Below the pieces are notes generated by a model. It was not told the origin of the DNA. It worked only from the letters and a program-made list of their open reading frames with translations, and searched no databases. The position numbers and the translations under genes were made by a program. A stretch of DNA of 64,000 bases, from positions 171,961 to 235,960 of the forward strand of contig NZ_FNGS01000010.1 in the NCBI RefSeq assembly GCF_900103285.1, written 5' to 3'. The stretch is from Siphonobacter aquaeclarae (GTDB lineage: Bacteria > Bacteroidota > Bacteroidia > Cytophagales > Spirosomataceae). The first letter of the stretch is position 1. Each line of letters opens with the position of its first letter. Positions 1-8,585 of this stretch are shown piece after piece.

Positions 1-217
1 TCATTTCCGGGAAAACGAAGTAAAACGAATCGCCTTTCTCGGTACGCCGGACGGGGTATTAAGGCCCCCGAAAGACGTGAGTTCCGATAACCGGGAGCTG
101 GACGGATTTGTCTGGAAAGAAAAGGAAAAACCAACCCGCGAAAAGGTCATGCGCCTGCCGGAACGAAAGCCTGCGGTGGCTCCGAAAGTTATACCGACGG
201 CCTCAACGAAAAAGTAG
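1..217 (+). CDS. OstA-like (LptA/LptD-related) protein, C-terminal fragment
   Basis: The reading frame is open from the window edge (codons in phase with base 2) to TAG at 215-217, about 71 residues. The peptide contains an F-x-E-N-E-V-K-R-I segment, then TPDGVLRPP and LDGFVW, and a basic tail. This pattern matches my memory of the C-terminus of Bacteroidota OstA-like proteins, the family related to lipopolysaccharide-transport LptA/LptD, where an asparagine-rich beta repeat ends in a PP-x-E/D-x-x-x-D-x-x-L-x-G-F-x-W motif. Only the tail is visible, so function rests on that resemblance. Its start lies upstream of the window. Confidence 0.6.
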   Translation, partial: HFRENEVKRIAFLGTPDGVLRPPKDVSSDNRELDGFVWKEKEKPTREKVMRLPERKPAVAPKVIPTASTKK

Positions 218-324
218 GGGGAAAAATATAGTCCGTCAGTCTTTTTTTTGGCATAACTTTTTGACCTTTCGTCCCGGAAGTGAGACCGTTGAGTCGAAAA
301 GTCCTGTTAAAACTTGTTAAAAAC

Positions 325-354
325 TTGGTAATCAAACGCGTATGCATACTTTTG
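325..354 (+). promoter_or_regulatory. Bacteroidota-type promoter for the T9SS cargo gene
   Basis: TTG at 325-327, a 19-base spacer, then TACTTTTG at 347-354, an exact match to the Bacteroidota -7 consensus TAnnTTTG. The ATG is 43 bases downstream. Confidence 0.6.
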
Positions 355-396
355 CTCCTGTGAAGGCAGCTGTATGCGTTCCGCACCTTAGAAGTC

Positions 397-1002
397 ATGA
401 AACACCTTTTACTCTTTCTGTCCGGTTTACTTCTCCTCCTCGCTACTGTGGGGGCCGAGAAGACGCTGGCCCAGGGAGAGCCCAAAAGGAGCCGATTGGA
501 CATTAAGCCGAAAGCCAAGTCGTCCAGCCATGTGAATTCGTTTGAGTACCCGAAGACAGTTATGTCCCGGGAAGTAAAGCTCAACCGGTCGACGGCCGTC
601 AACGAATATTACCGGAATCTGCTCCGGAACCGTCCGAAAACGGGTCGGGCAGATCAGCCGATCGCACCTGCGGCGCTGGTATCCTCGGATTCCGGTCGTG
701 AGCCTGAAGAATTGAATATCGACAAGCTGTACAACGGCGAAAAGGTAGTGGTGTCCAACCTCTATCCAAACCCGGCCAACGACTATGTATACGTAGACTA
801 TAACCTGGCTCCGAATGCCGGGGAAGCAAAAATTACGTTTTATAGTCCGCTGGGTATGCAGGTCGGAGAATTTGTGCTCGACCGCACGGAAAAACGGCAG
901 AGATTTTCTACCGCGGGCCTCCCGAACAACATATACTTTTACCAGCTTTCGCTGGAAGGCAAGACTCTGATCACCAAAAAACTCCTGGTGCGTCACCAAT
1001 AG
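397..1002 (+). CDS. Secreted protein with T9SS type A C-terminal sorting domain
   Basis: A 201-residue protein. It opens with a hydrophobic signal peptide (residues 1-25, leucine-rich, ending near TLAQG). Residues 30-115 are a basic, low-complexity, probably disordered stretch. From about residue 118 comes a type IX secretion C-terminal domain, shown by the YPNPA motif, a beta-rich segment with YSPLGMQVGE, and the final LPNNIYFYQL...KKLLVRHQ. The known role of this domain is to direct passage across the outer membrane and be cleaved by PorU for cell-surface attachment. The cargo part is too short to hold a recognisable enzyme. ATG start follows a good promoter, and a hairpin terminator follows the stop. 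Confidence 0.85.
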   Translation: MKHLLLFLSGLLLLLATVGAEKTLAQGEPKRSRLDIKPKAKSSSHVNSFEYPKTVMSREVKLNRSTAVNEYYRNLLRNRPKTGRADQPIAPAALVSSDSGREPEELNIDKLYNGEKVVVSNLYPNPANDYVYVDYNLAPNAGEAKITFYSPLGMQVGEFVLDRTEKRQRFSTAGLPNNIYFYQLSLEGKTLITKKLLVRHQ

Positions 1003-1023
1003 TGAACTTTGGGTAAATTGTCA

Positions 1024-1059
1024 AACCTCCCGTCTGCCTCGGCACGGGAGGTTTTTTTT
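1024..1059 (+). terminator. Rho-independent terminator
   Basis: CCTCCCGT and ACGGGAGG pair around a 10-base loop, followed by eight T. It lies just after the T9SS cargo gene. Confidence 0.75.
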
Positions 1060-1190
1060 GTGCTATGCCCCGCTTTCGGAGCTTGTCTGTGTAACTTTCG
1101 GGACGCTTGGTCCCGGGTACCCAGTCCCGCGGCAAACGCATTCGTCCCGGGCCTCAGCCCGTTTGTTCTTCACATCAAACGATTACGACG

Positions 1191-2885
1191 TTGTTTAGAA
1201 TCGGCATTTTTTTCGGCGGACCGGCCCGCGAGCGGGAGATTTCCTTTTTGGGAGGAAAAACGACCTTTACCTGCCTCGACCGCTCGTTGTTTACACCGGT
1301 CCCGGTCTTTATCGACGGGAGAGGTAATTTCATCCTGCTGAAACCGGAATTCATGGAAGCGCAGTCGATCCGTGATTTTTACCCGCCGCCTGCCTTTACC
1401 GCGACTGAAGGATATCCTTTCCGGGTATACGAAGAATCGCTCGACCTTGATCCGGAATCGGAAAGAGCCATGATCCAGGCTGTGGGAACGCAGGTAGAAC
1501 CGAAGGATTTTGCGGCTCATTTCGACTTTGCATTCCTGGCTGTACACGGCCCGCAGCTCGAAGACGGCGCAATTCAGGGACTGCTGGAATGGTACGGTAT
1601 TCCCTACTACGGGTCCGGCCTGATGGGGTCTGGTATCGGCATTGACAAGATTGCACAGAACATCCTGATTCAACGGACCGTCGGACTTAATAAACGTCTT
1701 TATTCCATCACAAAAGAACAGTGGGACCACACCGACAAGTCAATTCTGTTTGAGCTGGTAAAAGAACACGTAGGGCTGCCTTTTGTTTGCAAGGCGCCGC
1801 ATCAGGGTTCTTCCATCGGCGTTTCCTTTGTCCGGAAAGATGAACTGGATGAATTTGTCAAGGGCGTACTTCAGAGTTTTTTCCTGCAACGAATCACACG
1901 GGAAGAATGGGTATCCCTTACAGATAACGAAAAAGGGGAGAAGCTCCAGCGGATCGCCAACCTCGACGAAGGCATCGCCTTTCCGCTGGTACTGGATGAA
2001 AAAGAGATCATTACCCACCCTGCGGTTCTTTGGAAGGCGCTCGATGCGACGTTTACTGCCGGCGCTGAATTTGCGCTGCTTTCCTCCGTCCATGCCGAAG
2101 ATGCTGTACTCTTCGAAAGCTTTGTCAACGGGCAGGAGTTCAGTTGCGGGGTGATTCAGGATTTCGATGGATCTCCCCTGGCTTTGCCTCCGTCGGAAGT
2201 GATTAAGCTGGACGACAATACAGTTTTCGATTTCAAAACGAAGTACCTGACAAGTACCACCCGCAAGGCCATTCCTATTCGCACATCGCTGGAAAATAAC
2301 CGGAAGGTGCATGCTATCGTAAAAGAGACGTTCGATCTGTTCAAGTTCGGCGCCTGTGTCCGGATAGACGGTTTTCTGACGCCTGAAGGCGAAGTATTGC
2401 TGCACGATCCGAATACGCTGCCGGGTATGTCGCCGTCGTCGTTTATCTTCAAGCAAATGGCCGAAATCGGTCTGAATGTGACGGATTCACTGACCTACTT
2501 TATTCGGTTTTCGCTGCGGGAGCGCATCCGTACCGGAAAACTCACCTCGATGCTGCGGATGGAATTGAAGAAGCTCGATGACGCGATCCGCGTCCGGGTA
2601 GCCGGGTTGGCCTCCCGGACGAAAACGGAAATCCGGTTTCCAGCTACCGACGAAGCGTTTGAAGAAGCAAAAAAGACTTATAACCGGGTAGCGGCATCGG
2701 CCGATCAGGTTCCGGTTCCGGTGCTTTTGCATCCTGAGAAAGGAGCCGTAATCCTGAATGCCGCGCTGATGGCGAGACCGTCGGTTGCCGAGCTCATCGA
2801 GAGCCTGGATCAGCCTGTTCATCCGCTGATCGAAGAATGCCGGGCTTATTCCCGGGCCGTCAGGGAATTTCTGACGGCCTCCTAA
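1191..2885 (+). CDS. D-alanine--D-alanine ligase family protein (ATP-grasp), long form
   Basis: A 564-residue ATP-grasp protein. The N-terminal FFGGPAREREIS segment is the Ddl substrate-domain signature. AVHGPQLEDGAIQGLLE is the Ddl HG-x-x-x-EDG equivalent and is followed by PYYGSGLMGSG. ATP-grasp motifs include PFVCKAPHQGSSIGV, then VRIDGFLTPEG and HDPNTLPGMSPSS near residue 410, matching the Mg-binding/C-terminal part of Ddl. Ordinary Ddl is about 300-350 residues. This one has an insertion between the ATP-grasp halves and about 140 extra C-terminal residues, so its product may not be plain D-Ala-D-Ala. The start is chosen at TTG 1191, because the conserved FRIGIFFGG begins there; an in-frame TTG at 1107 would only add a basic, unconserved stretch. 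Confidence 0.8.
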   Translation: MFRIGIFFGGPAREREISFLGGKTTFTCLDRSLFTPVPVFIDGRGNFILLKPEFMEAQSIRDFYPPPAFTATEGYPFRVYEESLDLDPESERAMIQAVGTQVEPKDFAAHFDFAFLAVHGPQLEDGAIQGLLEWYGIPYYGSGLMGSGIGIDKIAQNILIQRTVGLNKRLYSITKEQWDHTDKSILFELVKEHVGLPFVCKAPHQGSSIGVSFVRKDELDEFVKGVLQSFFLQRITREEWVSLTDNEKGEKLQRIANLDEGIAFPLVLDEKEIITHPAVLWKALDATFTAGAEFALLSSVHAEDAVLFESFVNGQEFSCGVIQDFDGSPLALPPSEVIKLDDNTVFDFKTKYLTSTTRKAIPIRTSLENNRKVHAIVKETFDLFKFGACVRIDGFLTPEGEVLLHDPNTLPGMSPSSFIFKQMAEIGLNVTDSLTYFIRFSLRERIRTGKLTSMLRMELKKLDDAIRVRVAGLASRTKTEIRFPATDEAFEEAKKTYNRVAASADQVPVPVLLHPEKGAVILNAALMARPSVAELIESLDQPVHPLIEECRAYSRAVREFLTAS

Positions 2886-2888
2886 CAG

Positions 2889-2918
2889 AAAAGCCGCCCC
2901 GATGAGGGGCGGCTTTTT
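2889..2918. terminator. Bidirectional terminator
   Basis: AAAGCCGCCCC / GGGGCGGCTTT stem with flanking A and T runs, between convergent genes; it can serve both strands. Confidence 0.8.
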
Positions 2919-2947
2919 CCGTAATTCTAACAGCTATTTGATAAGAA

Positions 2948-3907
2948 TTAACGTACTACGAAATTTCCTTCGCCGATTTTAAATCCTTCGGCATAGAGTT
3001 CGATGTTGTATTTACCCTTCTTGTAGTCCTGACCGCGGGTGTAGAGCATTTCTACGATCGGGCGGTTCGTAGAATAACGAACAGACTGCTTGTAGGTATA
3101 CTGCATGTCTTTGCCCTGGAAGGAGAATACGCCTGAGCCGGTTTCGGTGTCGGAGAGAACAGCGCCTTCCGGATCAACCACGCGGAGGAGGATATCTTTG
3201 GGTTCTTCTTTCGTCAGCGGGTTCGGAGCGAGGGTAAAGGCTACCTTGATTTTTTCAGTCTTGCGGCCTTTATACTCGTTTTCGTCGTTCGAACGTTCCT
3301 TGCCACGCTTGTTCACTGCCAGTACACGTACATTTTCAGCGCGAAGGGCAGAGCCGATGGTCACTTTGTCTTCCAGCTCTTTGTTGTTGGTTCTCAGCGT
3401 GCTGACAGAGTCAGAGTAGCTGCGGCGGGTATTGTCCAGATCGGTTTTGATCGTGGTGTTTTCCTGCGAGAGCTGCTGGTTCTGGTTGGTCAGCTGACCG
3501 TTTTCTTCCTGCAGACGGGCGATATCCTCGTCCTTTTGCGTCAGAATCGCTTCATATTCCTTGATTTTCTTCTCGTACTTGGCAACAGATACGTTTTTGT
3601 TCTTCAGAACGGCCGCCTTATCAGCCTCAAGTTGTACTTTCAGTTTCTGAAGCTCTTCGATGTTACCGCCGAGCTGCTGAACCTGCGCGATTTTAGCGTC
3701 AAGCTCACGGGAGATGGAATCAAGCTTGCTGTGCGTAATAGCCAGGTCCCGGGCTTTGATACTGATTTCAGTCGACTGTTTGTCTGTCTCCTGTTTTTCC
3801 TGGAAAAGAAGAAATCCCAGTACTCCTGAAATTGCGAGCATCACGGCAAAAGCTGCACCCCAGATCCCGCTGGATGATTTGTTTTGATTATGGTTTGTAG
3901 CGTCCAT
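2948..3907 (-). CDS. Membrane-anchored coiled-coil protein, unknown function
   Basis: A 319-residue protein. A short polar N-terminus precedes one transmembrane segment (about residues 14-35, GIWGAAFAVMLAISGVLGF). A long heptad-rich coiled coil follows (about 40-185; many E, K, Q and L). The C-terminal domain of about 130 residues is predicted beta-rich (KIKVAFTLAPNPLTKEEPKDILLRV, then ELYAEGFKIGEGNFVVR). The layout suggests a cytoplasmic-membrane anchor with a periplasmic stalk and head. Similar proteins occur widely in Cytophagales as hypotheticals. I do not recognise a function. It stands alone, with a terminator behind it. Confidence 0.75.
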   Translation of the reverse strand: MDATNHNQNKSSSGIWGAAFAVMLAISGVLGFLLFQEKQETDKQSTEISIKARDLAITHSKLDSISRELDAKIAQVQQLGGNIEELQKLKVQLEADKAAVLKNKNVSVAKYEKKIKEYEAILTQKDEDIARLQEENGQLTNQNQQLSQENTTIKTDLDNTRRSYSDSVSTLRTNNKELEDKVTIGSALRAENVRVLAVNKRGKERSNDENEYKGRKTEKIKVAFTLAPNPLTKEEPKDILLRVVDPEGAVLSDTETGSGVFSFQGKDMQYTYKQSVRYSTNRPIVEMLYTRGQDYKKGKYNIELYAEGFKIGEGNFVVR

Positions 3908-4270
3908 GGTATGAAAAAAAGCGATGGATTAATAGTGAAACAAGCGATTGATGAATAATAAGGGAAATAAGTAGAAGGCTTAACTCGATAGCGGACTTTT
4001 GTTGGTTATAAGAACTGTACCGGACATAGGTTAAAATATCGAACCACCTGATTTCTAGCGGCTTTTCTACACATATTAACGGGAGGGTCGGGAGGTTTGG
4101 ATTTCCGGAGACGAAAAATTTTCCGTGAAAAGACTAAATGCTTGCGTCGAAAGAGAGAATCAATGTAAGATTGCGTGTTCGTCTTTGCGGTACTGCCGCA
4201 GTCAGAACAAAGGAGAAGAGATTCTCGTATAAGTACCTATCATTCTATCTACACATAACCTAAACGGAAC
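3908..4270. other. Intergenic region between divergent genes
   Basis: A 363-base gap with no credible coding frame. It must hold promoters for the coiled-coil gene (minus) and the hexomutase gene (plus). The only candidate seen is TTG 4142-4144, a 21-base gap and TAAGATTG 4166-4173, one mismatch from TAnnTTTG. That would leave a roughly 90-base leader before the hexomutase ATG. No stable stem was seen. Confidence 0.4.
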
Positions 4271-6028
4271 ATGTCAACCGGACTCGACGCAATCATTCGC
4301 CAGAAAGTACATACCTGGATTTCCGGCAACTACGATGAACAAACCAAGTCCATCATTCAGAAGCTGATTGACGAAAACAACGACACCGAACTTACGGACG
4401 CCTTCTACAAGGAGCTTGAATTCGGTACCGGCGGACTCCGGGGGTTGATCGGTGTAGGTTCCAACCGCATGAACCGGTATACAGTCGGGGCCGCCACCCA
4501 GGGACTGGCAAATTATCTGAAGAAAAATTTCCCGAATCAACAGATCAAGGTGGCCGTTGCGCACGATAGCCGCAACATGTCACCCGAATTTGCCCAGGTG
4601 GCAGCCGATGTATTTTCGGCCAATGGGATCAAGGTGTACCTCTTCAAAGAGCTGCGCCCTACACCGGAACTGTCGTTCACCATCCGCCTCCTCGGCTGCC
4701 AGAGCGGCGTTGTCATTACGGCTTCTCACAACCCGAAGGAATACAACGGGTATAAGGCCTACTGGACCGACGGCGCACAGGTTGTCGCGCCGCATGACAA
4801 AAACATCATCGGCGAAGTCAACCAGATTCAATCCGTGGAAGACATCAACTTCCAGGGCAATCCGGACCTGATCGAACGTATCGGTGAAGAAGTCGACGCA
4901 CAATACCTGGAGCAGGTGATTGTGAAAAACGTTGTTAATCCCGACGTTATCGCCCGGCAGAAAGACCTGAAAATTGTCTTCACCCCGATCCACGGTACGG
5001 GCATTACCCTCGTTCCAAAGGCACTGGCCAAAATCGGTTTCACCAATGTTTCAGTGGTGGAAGCACAGGCGACGCCGAATGGCAACTTCCCGACCGTGGT
5101 TTATCCCAACCCCGAAGAAGTGGAGGCCATGACTCTTGCCATGAATCAGGCCAAAGAGCAGGACGCTGATCTGGTAATGGCGACCGATCCAGACGCCGAC
5201 CGCGTAGGTTCTGCCGTCAAGAATTCGGACGGCGAATGGCAGTTGCTGAACGGCAACCAGATGGCGAGCCTTATCATTTTCTACCTCCTCCGGGCGTGGA
5301 AAGACGCGGGGAAACTGACGGGCAAAGAATTTGTCGCAAAGACAATCGTTACGACCGACCTCATCGACAAGATGTGCGCCCGATACGACGTCAAATGCTA
5401 CAATACGCTGACAGGCTTCAAGTACATCGCCGGGGTGATCCGCGACCTGGAAGGCAAAGAGCAGTTTATCGGCGGGGGTGAAGAAAGCTACGGCTACCTC
5501 GTCGGTGATGCCGTGCGCGACAAGGATGCGATTGCCTCCTGCGCCATGATCGCCGAGCTGACTGCATATGCCAAAGACAAAGGCCTCAGCCTCTTCGACC
5601 TGCTGACGGAAATGTACATGGAGAACGGCTTCTATTACGAAGGCCTTATCTCCCTGACAAAGAAAGGCAAGGAAGGAGCTGAAGAAATCCAGCGGATGAT
5701 GCGCGACCTCCGCAGCAACCCGCCGGCTGAAGTAGCAGGCTCCCGCCCGGTGACAATCCTCGACTATGAAAACCTCGTTTCGAAGGATGTCGCGACCGGT
5801 GTAGAAACGCCGATTCCGGTGGGCATGGGTATCGAAAAATCCAACGTGATTCAGCTGGTACTCGCCGACGGTTCGAAAGTGTCTGCCCGCCCGTCCGGTA
5901 CCGAGCCGAAAATCAAATTCTACGTCTCGGTCAACGCGCCACTGACGCAGCCCGGAGACTTCAACGCAACGTACGATGCGCTTAAAAAGAAGGTCAGCCA
6001 GATTCAGGAAGATCTCGGCCTGAAATAA
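4271..6028 (+). CDS. Phospho-sugar mutase (phosphoglucomutase/phosphomannomutase)
   Basis: A 585-residue alpha-D-phosphohexomutase that interconverts hexose 1- and 6-phosphates in the cytosol. The phosphoserine loop TASHNP places the catalytic serine at about residue 152. The metal-binding loop is ATDPDADRVG (about 303-312). The sugar-binding loop is GGEESYGYLVGDAVRDKDA, and the phosphate-binding loop is RPSGTEPKIKF near residue 545. The length fits the PGM2-like branch, which handles glucose 1-phosphate and sometimes mannose or deoxyribose phosphates. Substrate preference cannot be read from sequence. It is monocistronic, followed by a strong terminator. A link with the glycogen-branching-type enzyme in this window is possible but indirect. 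Confidence 0.92.
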   Translation: MSTGLDAIIRQKVHTWISGNYDEQTKSIIQKLIDENNDTELTDAFYKELEFGTGGLRGLIGVGSNRMNRYTVGAATQGLANYLKKNFPNQQIKVAVAHDSRNMSPEFAQVAADVFSANGIKVYLFKELRPTPELSFTIRLLGCQSGVVITASHNPKEYNGYKAYWTDGAQVVAPHDKNIIGEVNQIQSVEDINFQGNPDLIERIGEEVDAQYLEQVIVKNVVNPDVIARQKDLKIVFTPIHGTGITLVPKALAKIGFTNVSVVEAQATPNGNFPTVVYPNPEEVEAMTLAMNQAKEQDADLVMATDPDADRVGSAVKNSDGEWQLLNGNQMASLIIFYLLRAWKDAGKLTGKEFVAKTIVTTDLIDKMCARYDVKCYNTLTGFKYIAGVIRDLEGKEQFIGGGEESYGYLVGDAVRDKDAIASCAMIAELTAYAKDKGLSLFDLLTEMYMENGFYYEGLISLTKKGKEGAEEIQRMMRDLRSNPPAEVAGSRPVTILDYENLVSKDVATGVETPIPVGMGIEKSNVIQLVLADGSKVSARPSGTEPKIKFYVSVNAPLTQPGDFNATYDALKKKVSQIQEDLGLK

Positions 6029-6044
6029 GTTTTGATACCCATCT

Positions 6045-6086
6045 GCCGGAGGCTGGTGAGGCAACTCACCGGCCTCCGGCTTTTTC
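6045..6086 (+). terminator. Rho-independent terminator
   Basis: GCCGGAGGC plus GGTGAG pairs with CTCACC plus GGCCTCCGGC around a short loop, followed by five T. Confidence 0.8.
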
Positions 6087-6092
6087 AGCATT

Positions 6093-6539
6093 ATGGAAAA
6101 AGCATCGTTACTGGCGCACCTGAGGACCCTGTTGGATGAGCGCGTCGAAATGGCCAGAAGCGCCATGCAGGCGGCACAGGAGTCGGCCAATGCGGAAAGC
6201 AAGAGTTCTGCCGGAGACAAGTATGAAACCGCCCGAGCCATGGCGCAGAACGAGCGCGACCAGCACGCCCGGCAGTATGAAACCGCGCGACTGGACCGGC
6301 TGCAACTCGAACGCCCCGAACTGGCCGGCGAAAGCGCCAGTATCGCATTCGGATCACTCGTCCGGACGGCAGGAGAGTGGTTCTTTCTGGCGGTGAGTGT
6401 CGGGGTCGTGCGATGGGAAGGCGATACAGTACTGGTTATCTCGCCGGGATCGCCGGTAGCGGGTCAGCTGCTCGGCAAAAAAGCCGGAGATACCTTTCTT
6501 TTCAAGGGAAAACAGACCGCTATCCTCGGAATATATTGA
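6093..6539 (+). CDS. GreA/GreB-like protein (C-terminal elongation-factor fold)
   Basis: A 148-residue protein. The N-terminal half is helical with the conserved AESKSSAGDKYETARAMAQNERDQ stretch. The C-terminal half is a small beta domain (FFLAVSVGVV, VISPGSPVAGQLLGKKAGDTF) resembling the FKBP-like domain of GreA/GreB. The LLGKKAGDTF turn resembles GreA's 'LLGKKVGD'. In Bacteroidota such proteins are often mislabelled 3-oxoacyl-ACP synthase. Whether it binds RNA polymerase is unknown. It starts seven bases after the hexomutase terminator, so some read-through or an embedded promoter is implied. Confidence 0.65.
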   Translation: MEKASLLAHLRTLLDERVEMARSAMQAAQESANAESKSSAGDKYETARAMAQNERDQHARQYETARLDRLQLERPELAGESASIAFGSLVRTAGEWFFLAVSVGVVRWEGDTVLVISPGSPVAGQLLGKKAGDTFLFKGKQTAILGIY

Positions 6540-6600
6540 AACTGCCTGATCGGAACGCCGTTGGCTGAATACTTCCGGCGCGCCGATCAGGCAGTTTATT
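6539..6600. terminator. Bidirectional terminator
   Basis: AAACTGCCTGATCGG (6539-6553) pairs perfectly with CCGATCAGGCAGTTT (6583-6597) and encloses a second small GCCG/CGGC hairpin. T runs follow on the plus strand. Confidence 0.75.
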
Positions 6601-6619
6601 TTTTGTAAGAATCGGTGAA

Positions 6620-7147
6620 TCAGAAGAGCTTTTCTCCCGGAGGTACTACTCCCTTCAAGCGGAGATAGATAGTCGTCTGACCCCGGTGGTGCGTCTGGTG
6701 TTCGAAGGCCTTGTCGATCAGAATGCCCTTCGGAATCATGTTATCCCGCATTTTCACGGTTTCGGCAAGCTGGGCGTCTGTCATGCCTTTGAGGGCTGCG
6801 ATGACGTAATCATAGCTTTCCATGACAACGTTCGTCAGGTTCGCTTTTGACTTGGTATACTCGTCCAGCTTCTCCAGATTCTTGCCCTGGTAGGGACTTG
6901 TTTTGCCTGAGGCCATCGAGGCAAACATGAAGTTGGCATTGGCCAGGTGCGCCATCTGCTCGGCGAAACTGCGGATTTCGGGAGTAGGTTTGAAGCCGAG
7001 CCCGTCTTCCGGCATGGCGTCGAGGTACTCTTTGGTGTAGGCTTTGGCGCGTTCCCAGTCGGCGATCATTGTAGCCTGGTTGCTGGGGGCGAAGCTGGTC
7101 AATACGGTCATGACCAGGGCGGAAAGAGTAAATAAAACAGTCTTCAT
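6620..7147 (-). CDS. DinB-family protein, secreted
   Basis: A 175-residue protein with a signal peptide (residues 1-20, MKTVLFTLSALVMTVLTSFA) and a four-helix DinB fold. The family's metal-binding histidines are visible: one in AHLANANF (around residue 67) and the C-terminal pair in FEHQTHHRGQ (around 150-155). DinB proteins are putative metal-dependent hydrolases or thiol transferases; the specific reaction is unknown. A signal peptide is common on Bacteroidota copies and puts this one in the periplasm. It is convergent with the GreA-like gene and shares its terminator. Confidence 0.8.
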   Translation of the reverse strand: MKTVLFTLSALVMTVLTSFAPSNQATMIADWERAKAYTKEYLDAMPEDGLGFKPTPEIRSFAEQMAHLANANFMFASMASGKTSPYQGKNLEKLDEYTKSKANLTNVVMESYDYVIAALKGMTDAQLAETVKMRDNMIPKGILIDKAFEHQTHHRGQTTIYLRLKGVVPPGEKLF

Positions 7148-7330
7148 GTGTATGCAGCAGTTACGGTTGAAAATCAGCCGAATGTAGAGAAACTGCCGAG
7201 ATATCGGAAATTAATTTTTTGCGAAGAAGGGCCTGTTGAGCAGGACAGTGCGTACTACCGGGATTAGAGGGAATCCATAGCTTCCTGTCGTCTTTCGATC
7301 CGAAGAAACGTTCCATATCGCCTCAACGCC

Positions 7331-8491
7331 ATGCGCCATTTTCTTGTCAGCGGACTGCTTCTGTGCAGCCTGGCCGCTACCGCCCAGACAGAGCTTCGTC
7401 AGGGTAAATTTTATACGGAGGAAGAAGGGAGGGAGAAACTGCTTCAATGCGGACGCCAGTACCAGGACCGCGCTTCGTGGGAAAAACGCGCGTCAAAGAT
7501 TCGGCAGGGAATACTGGACGGCCTGGAACTGAGTCATTTCAACCGTAGCTCCTTTGCTCCGCTGAAACCGATTGTGCATAGTCGCCGTGAACTCGACGGC
7601 TATGCCGTCTCCAATGTCGCTTTTGAAAGCCTGCCGGGTATTTATGTGACGGGCAACCTATACGAGCCGCTGGGGCTCAAGGGTAAAACCGCCGGTATTC
7701 TGTGCCCGCACGGCCACGGGGAAAACCCTTCGGGCCGGTTCCGGGAGCAAACCCAGCAGCGATGCGCTACCCTGGCGCGTATGGGAGCCGTCGTATTTGT
7801 GTATGACATGAACGGCATGGGAGATGCCACCCAGACGCCTCACAAATTTCCCAAAGCCCTGAAATTGCAGACGCTCAACAGTATGCGGTCGCTGGACTAC
7901 CTGCTGAGCCTGCCTTCGGTAGATCCGGGCCGGATCGGTATGACGGGCGAATCCGGCGGAGGTACCCAGACGTTTCTCCTGACCGCCCTGGAGCCCCGGA
8001 TCAAGGTATCGGTACCTGTTGTGATGGTATCCGCCCATTTCTTCGGCGGATGCGTGTGCGAAAGCGGTATGCCGATACACAAACGTCCTTCGCATGAAAC
8101 AAACAATGTAGAGATAGCCGCGCTGTTTGCGCCGAAACCGATGCTTCTGGTTTCAGACGGGGACGACTGGACCCGCAATACGCCCGATGTTGAATACCCC
8201 TTCATCCGGAATATATATTCCTTCTATGCAGCCCAAAAAGCAGTGGAAAACAAGCATTTGCCGGATGAAAAACACGACTACGGCCCGAGCAAGCGGGCGG
8301 CGATGTACCCGTTTATAGCGAAGTACCTGAAGCTGGATCTGGCGAAGGTAAGCAAGGATGGAAAGGTCGACGAGAGCAGCAACCGCCTGCTTTCCCGGGA
8401 AGAGCTGGCCGTCTTTGATACGACCCATCCGCGCCCCGCTACGGCCCTCGACGGTGAAGAGGCCGTCATGAAAGCCCTGTCCTTTCGCTGA
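7331..8491 (+). CDS. Secreted alpha/beta-hydrolase (acetyl-xylan-esterase-like)
   Basis: A 386-residue protein with a signal peptide (residues 1-18, ending ATAQ). The alpha/beta-hydrolase core includes AGILCPHGHGENP (oxyanion region), VFVYDMNGMGDA, and the nucleophile elbow GMTGESGGGTQT with Ser near residue 208. Further on, APKPMLLVSDGDDWT carries the likely acid, and DEKHDYGPSKR carries the catalytic His. This arrangement is seen in Bacteroidota esterases of the acetyl-xylan esterase / dienelactone hydrolase group. Substrate is not determined. A C-terminal tail of about 50 residues follows the hydrolase fold. It ends at a terminator shared with the atp operon. Confidence 0.8.
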   Translation: MRHFLVSGLLLCSLAATAQTELRQGKFYTEEEGREKLLQCGRQYQDRASWEKRASKIRQGILDGLELSHFNRSSFAPLKPIVHSRRELDGYAVSNVAFESLPGIYVTGNLYEPLGLKGKTAGILCPHGHGENPSGRFREQTQQRCATLARMGAVVFVYDMNGMGDATQTPHKFPKALKLQTLNSMRSLDYLLSLPSVDPGRIGMTGESGGGTQTFLLTALEPRIKVSVPVVMVSAHFFGGCVCESGMPIHKRPSHETNNVEIAALFAPKPMLLVSDGDDWTRNTPDVEYPFIRNIYSFYAAQKAVENKHLPDEKHDYGPSKRAAMYPFIAKYLKLDLAKVSKDGKVDESSNRLLSREELAVFDTTHPRPATALDGEEAVMKALSFR

Positions 8492-8498
8492 GCTACAA

Positions 8499-8530
8499 GA
8501 AAAAACCCCGCCAAGTGACGGGGCTTTTTC
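8499..8530. terminator. Bidirectional terminator
   Basis: AAAAACCCCG(C/T) and CGGGGCTTTTT pair around a short loop. It separates the esterase gene from the convergent atp operon. Confidence 0.7.
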
Positions 8531-8585
8531 CAACTGTATGCAAACAGGTAAAAAATCAGAAAATCAACTAAAAAGGTACTCGAAA

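Noticed and set aside
1107..1190. Upstream extension of the Ddl-like protein
   Set aside because: The added 28 residues are basic and unlike the family; the conserved N-terminus starts at 1191.
5051..6241. A 396-codon minus-strand frame across the hexomutase gene
   Set aside because: Antisense to a well-supported gene, and its peptide is low in complexity without recognised motifs.
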